Below are positions 63,325 to 64,000 of a stretch of DNA of 64,000 nucleotides, one piece after another (the stretch's first letter is position 1; every line of letters starts with the position of its first letter). Source of the stretch: an uncultured Bacteroides sp. GTDB taxonomy: Bacteria > Bacteroidota > Bacteroidia > Bacteroidales > Bacteroidaceae. Position numbers and translations under genes: made by a program. The stretch is from the NCBI RefSeq assembly GCF_963666545.1, contig NZ_OY762899.1, positions 2,294,001-2,358,000 of the forward strand, read 5' to 3'. Under the pieces are notes generated by a model. It searched no databases. It saw only the letters and a program-made list of their open reading frames with translations, and had not been told where the DNA came from.

Positions 63325-63768
63325 ATGAAGCGTAAATCAGACCGACACCAAGCAGCACTGACAGATCGTACCACAATAAAAGTTCGTTTCAGTGAAATAG
63401 ATTCCATGCTAATTGTATGGCATGGCGAATACGTCCGCTATTTTGAAGACGGCAGAGAATCTTTTGGAAAACATTATGCGCTTGACTATATGAGCATCTA
63501 CGAGCAAGGTTATATGGTACCAATAGTCGACTTAACATGCCAGTTTAAACAACCTTTATCCTTTGGAGAGGAAGTTGTTATAGAAACACGCTATATTGCA
63601 TGCGATGCTGCCAAGATTAAGTTCGAATACACTTTATACCGGGCCAGCGATGAGAGCGTAGTGGCAACAGGTAGTACCATTCAGGTTTTTCTAAATTTAA
63701 AGAAAGAACTGGAATTAGTGAACCCGTCATTTTATTTGGCATGGAAAAAGAGATGGAACATAATCTAG
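63325..63768 (+). CDS. 4HBT-type acyl thioesterase of pigment cluster
   Basis: The 147-residue hotdog protein has TIKVRFSEIDSMLIVWHGEY followed by VRYFEDGRESF, the 4-hydroxybenzoyl-CoA thioesterase signature with the first Asp shifted to SEIDS. It may release the finished chain or edit the carrier. It overlaps the next gene by 28 bases. Confidence 0.85.
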   Translation: MKRKSDRHQAALTDRTTIKVRFSEIDSMLIVWHGEYVRYFEDGRESFGKHYALDYMSIYEQGYMVPIVDLTCQFKQPLSFGEEVVIETRYIACDAAKIKFEYTLYRASDESVVATGSTIQVFLNLKKELELVNPSFYLAWKKRWNII

Positions 63769-64000
63769 ACATATACATTTCCGCAGATGCCATTATCAGC
63801 TCTTTAGGATTTAGTACTCAGGAGAATCTGGACGCCATCCGAAACTACCGGAGTGGCATTGCACTGCAAAAAGAGGGTTGCATAGCGGATCATTCTATAT
63901 TAGCTGCCACCATTGATAAGGAGAGACTAGGCAAATATGCCCTACAATACAAAATAACAGAATATACTTGCCTGGAGCAACTGTTCATTTTATCCATCAC
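63741..64000 (+). CDS. Beta-ketoacyl synthase-like protein, partial
   Basis: A frame from ATG 63741 (or ATG 63753) runs off the right edge and reads DIYISADAIISSLGFSTQEN, then LDAIRNYRSGIAL, matching the N-terminus of KS/chain-length-factor proteins found in aryl-polyene clusters. Only 86 codons are seen and the active-site Cys region is outside, so catalytic status is unknown. Confidence 0.75.
   Translation, partial: MEKEMEHNLDIYISADAIISSLGFSTQENLDAIRNYRSGIALQKEGCIADHSILAATIDKERLGKYALQYKITEYTCLEQLFILSI

Overview
The window reads as chromosomal DNA of a Bacteroidales bacterium, most likely Bacteroides. Many genes are preceded by the Bacteroidetes -7 box TAnnTTTG, sometimes with an upstream TTTG, and show no strong Shine-Dalgarno sequence. 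Gene content agrees: TonB-dependent receptors with a carboxypeptidase-regulatory N-terminus, a three-gene succinate dehydrogenase/fumarate reductase operon, S46 and S41 peptidases, and an aryl-polyene/flexirubin-type pigment cluster.

Layout. (1) 1-7.7 kb, minus strand: a nonulosonic (probably legionaminic) acid operon running from a possible glycosyltransferase (7708) through LegB, LegC, ATP-grasp, HAD, LegI, LegG and a PtmE-like nucleotidyltransferase to a CMP-sugar synthetase cut by the left edge; two glycosyltransferases diverge from it (7.8-9.8 kb). (2) 9.8-19.2 kb: sirtuin, two FKBP isomerases, an Lrp regulator, a CAU tRNA, an M15 dipeptidase, a methyltransferase, and a TonB receptor with a phosphoesterase. 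(3) 19.3-21.8 kb: mobile-element debris, comprising an intact ISAs1-family IS with a perfect 10-bp target duplication, a 23-bp-periodic array of four 14-mers, a decayed reading frame, an IS5-type transposase relic and a MITE copy. (4) 21.8-37.0 kb: a visibly AT-rich island, all on the plus strand, that I interpret as a ribosomally synthesised, post-translationally modified peptide (RiPP) locus. (5) 37.0-40.4 kb: an istA relic, a complete MITE and an intact IS21-family element that splits a small gene. (6) 40.6-56.4 kb: housekeeping genes (CaCA antiporter, acetyltransferase, ParE, CoaD, CtpA, PAP2, AraC, SdhCAB, DprA, thioesterase, U32 peptidase, Dus). (7) 57.1-64 kb: the start of an aryl-polyene/flexirubin-type cluster with an ammonia-lyase very like Flavobacterium tyrosine ammonia-lyase; it continues past the right edge.

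The most interesting part is the island. It encodes two small precursors with double-glycine leaders and cysteine-containing C-termini, a radical SAM/SPASM enzyme, a C39-peptidase ABC exporter with a short HlyD-like partner, three glycosyltransferase-type proteins (one fused to a methyltransferase), an outer-membrane receptor, and a GntR/ABC module typical of immunity. It also encodes a secreted S46 dipeptidyl-peptidase with the Arg that marks Asp/Glu-specific DPP11. In both precursors the stretch between the GG and the first Cys is exactly four Xaa-Asp dipeptides (VD-ED-MD-ED and ED-ID-MD-ED). This suggests two-stage maturation: the C39 domain cuts after GG during export, then the DPP11-like enzyme removes Xaa-Asp dipeptides until it meets Cys-Tyr. 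That is inference, but it explains why a dipeptidyl-peptidase lies between the two precursor genes.
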